Position numbers and translations under genes: made by a program | The notes under the pieces: model-generated | Told to the model about the DNA's origin: nothing | The model's input: only the letters and a program-made list of their open reading frames with translations | Database searches by the model: none | In this document: piece by piece, positions 4,831-5,625 of the stretch | Layout: each line of letters opens with the position of its first letter | Position numbering within the stretch: the stretch's first letter is position 1 | Source of the DNA: Burkholderiales bacterium | GTDB lineage: Bacteria; Pseudomonadota; Gammaproteobacteria; Burkholderiales; Casimicrobiaceae | DNA: 5,625 nt | Direction: 5' to 3' | Assembly: GCA_031283405.1 (NCBI GenBank) | Contig: JAITBX010000143.1 | Span: forward strand, 1 to 5,625

Positions 4831-5454
4831 ATGAAAAACGTTCTGGCTTTCCCTATCGTCGTTGCGACGGCGCTCTGGTTCGTCATGTTCTCGCCGTGGA
4901 CGGCGCCGCACCTGAACTTCTGGTGGTCGATGCTGTTTTCTGCGTCAATGTTGCTCATCATGAGCGCCGTTTTTGGCTGCGACTGGTTGCCGCAATTCCG
5001 ATTGAGCGTCCGGGCCGTGGCGATCGGGCTGGCCTCCGCCGTCGTGTTGTGGGGCGTGTTTTATCTGGGACATGCTGCGTCAACGGTGCTGTTCTCTTTC
5101 GCTCAACCGCAAGTCGGCGCGATCTACGGATTGCGCAACGGCAACAGCCATTTGTGGATTGCGCTGTTGCTGTTGTTCATCGTCGGGCCGGCGGAAACCA
5201 TTTTCTGGCAAGGGTTCGTCCAGCGCAATCTGATGAAGCGCTGGGGCGATTTGGCGGGCTTTATCGGCACGGTGCTGGTTTACAGCCTAGTGCATCTGTG
5301 GTCGTTCAACATCATGCTGCTGATGGCCGCAGCGGTTTGCGGCGCTTTCTGGGGCGGGATTTACCTGCTACTGAAACCCCGCAACCTGTGGCCGCTGCTG
5401 ATTTCCCATGCGGTCTGGGACGTGATGGTGTTTATTTTGTTTCCGATCGGGTAA
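4831..5454 (+). CDS. CPBP-family intramembrane metalloprotease homologue with altered first motif
   Basis: This hydrophobic protein of about 207 residues has several membrane segments and the CPBP (Rce1/Abi-like) signature region. Counting from the GTG at 4807, motif 1 reads AETIFWQGF (Glu130), motif 2 YSLVHLW (His163) and motif 3 SHAVWD (His201, Asp205). The family norm for motif 1 is EExxxR; here the second Glu is Thr and the Arg is Gln. The first Glu and both His residues, the core of the active site, are kept, so activity is uncertain but not excluded. I prefer the ATG at 4831, with GGA 10 bases upstream and a membrane segment following at once; a GTG at 4807 would add eight residues and lacks a ribosome site. 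It follows the prenyltransferase closely, suggesting an operon. Substrate is unknown. Confidence 0.85.
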   Translation: MKNVLAFPIVVATALWFVMFSPWTAPHLNFWWSMLFSASMLLIMSAVFGCDWLPQFRLSVRAVAIGLASAVVLWGVFYLGHAASTVLFSFAQPQVGAIYGLRNGNSHLWIALLLLFIVGPAETIFWQGFVQRNLMKRWGDLAGFIGTVLVYSLVHLWSFNIMLLMAAAVCGAFWGGIYLLLKPRNLWPLLISHAVWDVMVFILFPIG

Positions 5455-5492
5455 AGCGAGCAAGCCCACCATACGATTTTGAACTTGTAATT

Positions 5493-5513
5493 CCCCGCGC
5501 TCTTGGCGCGGGG
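5493..5513. repeat. Perfect 8-bp hairpin at the left end of an IS200/IS605-family element
   Basis: CCCCGCGC (5493-5500) and GCGCGGGG (5506-5513) are perfect complements around TCTTG. The hairpin lies between the CPBP gene stop (5454) and the Y1 transposase start (5528). IS200/IS605 elements lack terminal inverted repeats and instead carry subterminal hairpins bound by TnpA, which fits this position. No T-run follows, so it is less likely to be a simple terminator of the upstream operon. Confidence 0.6.
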
Positions 5514-5527
5514 GCTAAAATGCCAGG

Positions 5528-5625
5528 ATGAGCCAAAATGCCAATGGAGAAATTCACAAAGCAAGCCATTGCGCGTGGCAAATTCACTACCATGTAGTAT
5601 TTCCGGTGAAGTACCGGAAAGCCTT
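5528..5625 (+). CDS. tnpA: IS200/IS605-family transposase TnpA, first 32 codons
   Basis: From ATG 5528 the reading frame is open to the end of the window. It begins MSQNANGEIHKASHCAW and continues IHYHVVFPVKYRKA. The YHVVFPVKYRKA stretch is the typical first beta-strand region of Y1 (HUH) single-strand transposases of the IS200/IS605 family; the HUH motif and catalytic tyrosine would lie beyond the window. Another ATG at 5539 opens a different frame that hits a TAG after 19 codons and is not the gene. AGG touches the start codon, so the ribosome site is poor, as is common for these transposases. Confidence 0.8.
   Translation, partial: MSQNANGEIHKASHCAWQIHYHVVFPVKYRKA

Larger units (their letters stand above)
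5493..5625 (+). mobile_element. IS200/IS605-family element, left end only
   Basis: Inferred from the hairpin at 5493-5513 followed 15 bases later by the start of a Y1-type transposase gene reading into the window edge. The exact left tip must lie between the CPBP stop codon at 5454 and the hairpin, but I cannot place it. The element inserted just after the CPBP gene without breaking it. Confidence 0.65.

Noticed and set aside
5493..5513. Hairpin read as a plain terminator of the prenyltransferase-CPBP operon
   Set aside because: The stem is strong but followed by GGCTAAAATG with no T-run; its position directly before a Y1 transposase fits a left-end hairpin better, although a dual role remains possible.
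5539..5598. Short plus-strand frame from ATG 5539 (MPMEKFTKQA...) ending at TAG
   Set aside because: It overlaps the better-supported TnpA frame starting at 5528, which contains the family motif YHVVFPVKYRKA.

Overview
The window looks like a chromosomal stretch of a betaproteobacterium-like organism. The MetX and MetW proteins have the sequence style of that group (MetX HALNASHHVAGYY, NNLGSCFGSSGP, TDWRF), and the two genes overlap by ATGA. The met and membrane-gene region is GC-rich. The first ~620 bases, holding the DNA methyltransferase, are visibly AT-richer, and the window carries two insertion sequences, so the left side reads as accessory DNA next to housekeeping genes. The genus cannot be fixed from sequence alone.

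Layout: (1) 1-629, minus strand: the N-terminal part of a site-specific DNA methyltransferase (DPPF motif), cut off by the window edge. A tetranucleotide GCGA repeat of 5.75 units sits at its very 5' end. As sequenced, the only upstream ATG is out of frame with the enzyme; loss of one repeat unit would join them, so this may be an OFF-phase copy of a phase-variable methyltransferase. (2) 659-1696: a complete IS1595-family insertion sequence with imperfect 23-bp terminal inverted repeats, an intact ISXO2-like transposase on the minus strand and its own promoter starting in the right terminal repeat. (3) 1697-1814: a short intergenic region with a dispersed-type palindrome and a probable terminator of the met operon. 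(4) 1815-3631, minus strand: metX-metW, translationally coupled methionine biosynthesis genes. (5) 3632-3876: the divergent intergenic region. Its minus strand carries a strong -10 box, a sequence closely matching the SAM-II riboswitch aptamer, and an intrinsic terminator about 20 bases before the metX start, which together form a complete S-adenosylmethionine-controlled attenuator. (6) 3877-5454, plus strand: a MenA/UbiA-type membrane prenyltransferase and a CPBP-family membrane protease homologue, probably one operon. (7) 5493-5625: the left end of an IS200/IS605-family element, with a perfect hairpin followed by the first 32 codons of a Y1 transposase running off the window.

How the parts work together: MetX acylates homoserine and MetW is its usual partner in methionine synthesis; the SAM-II element would shut off both when SAM is plentiful. 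The methyltransferase, if switched on, would use the same SAM for DNA methylation. The two most interesting signals are the SAM-II attenuator in a betaproteobacterial-type metXW operon and the possible repeat-mediated ON/OFF switch of the methyltransferase beside an insertion sequence.
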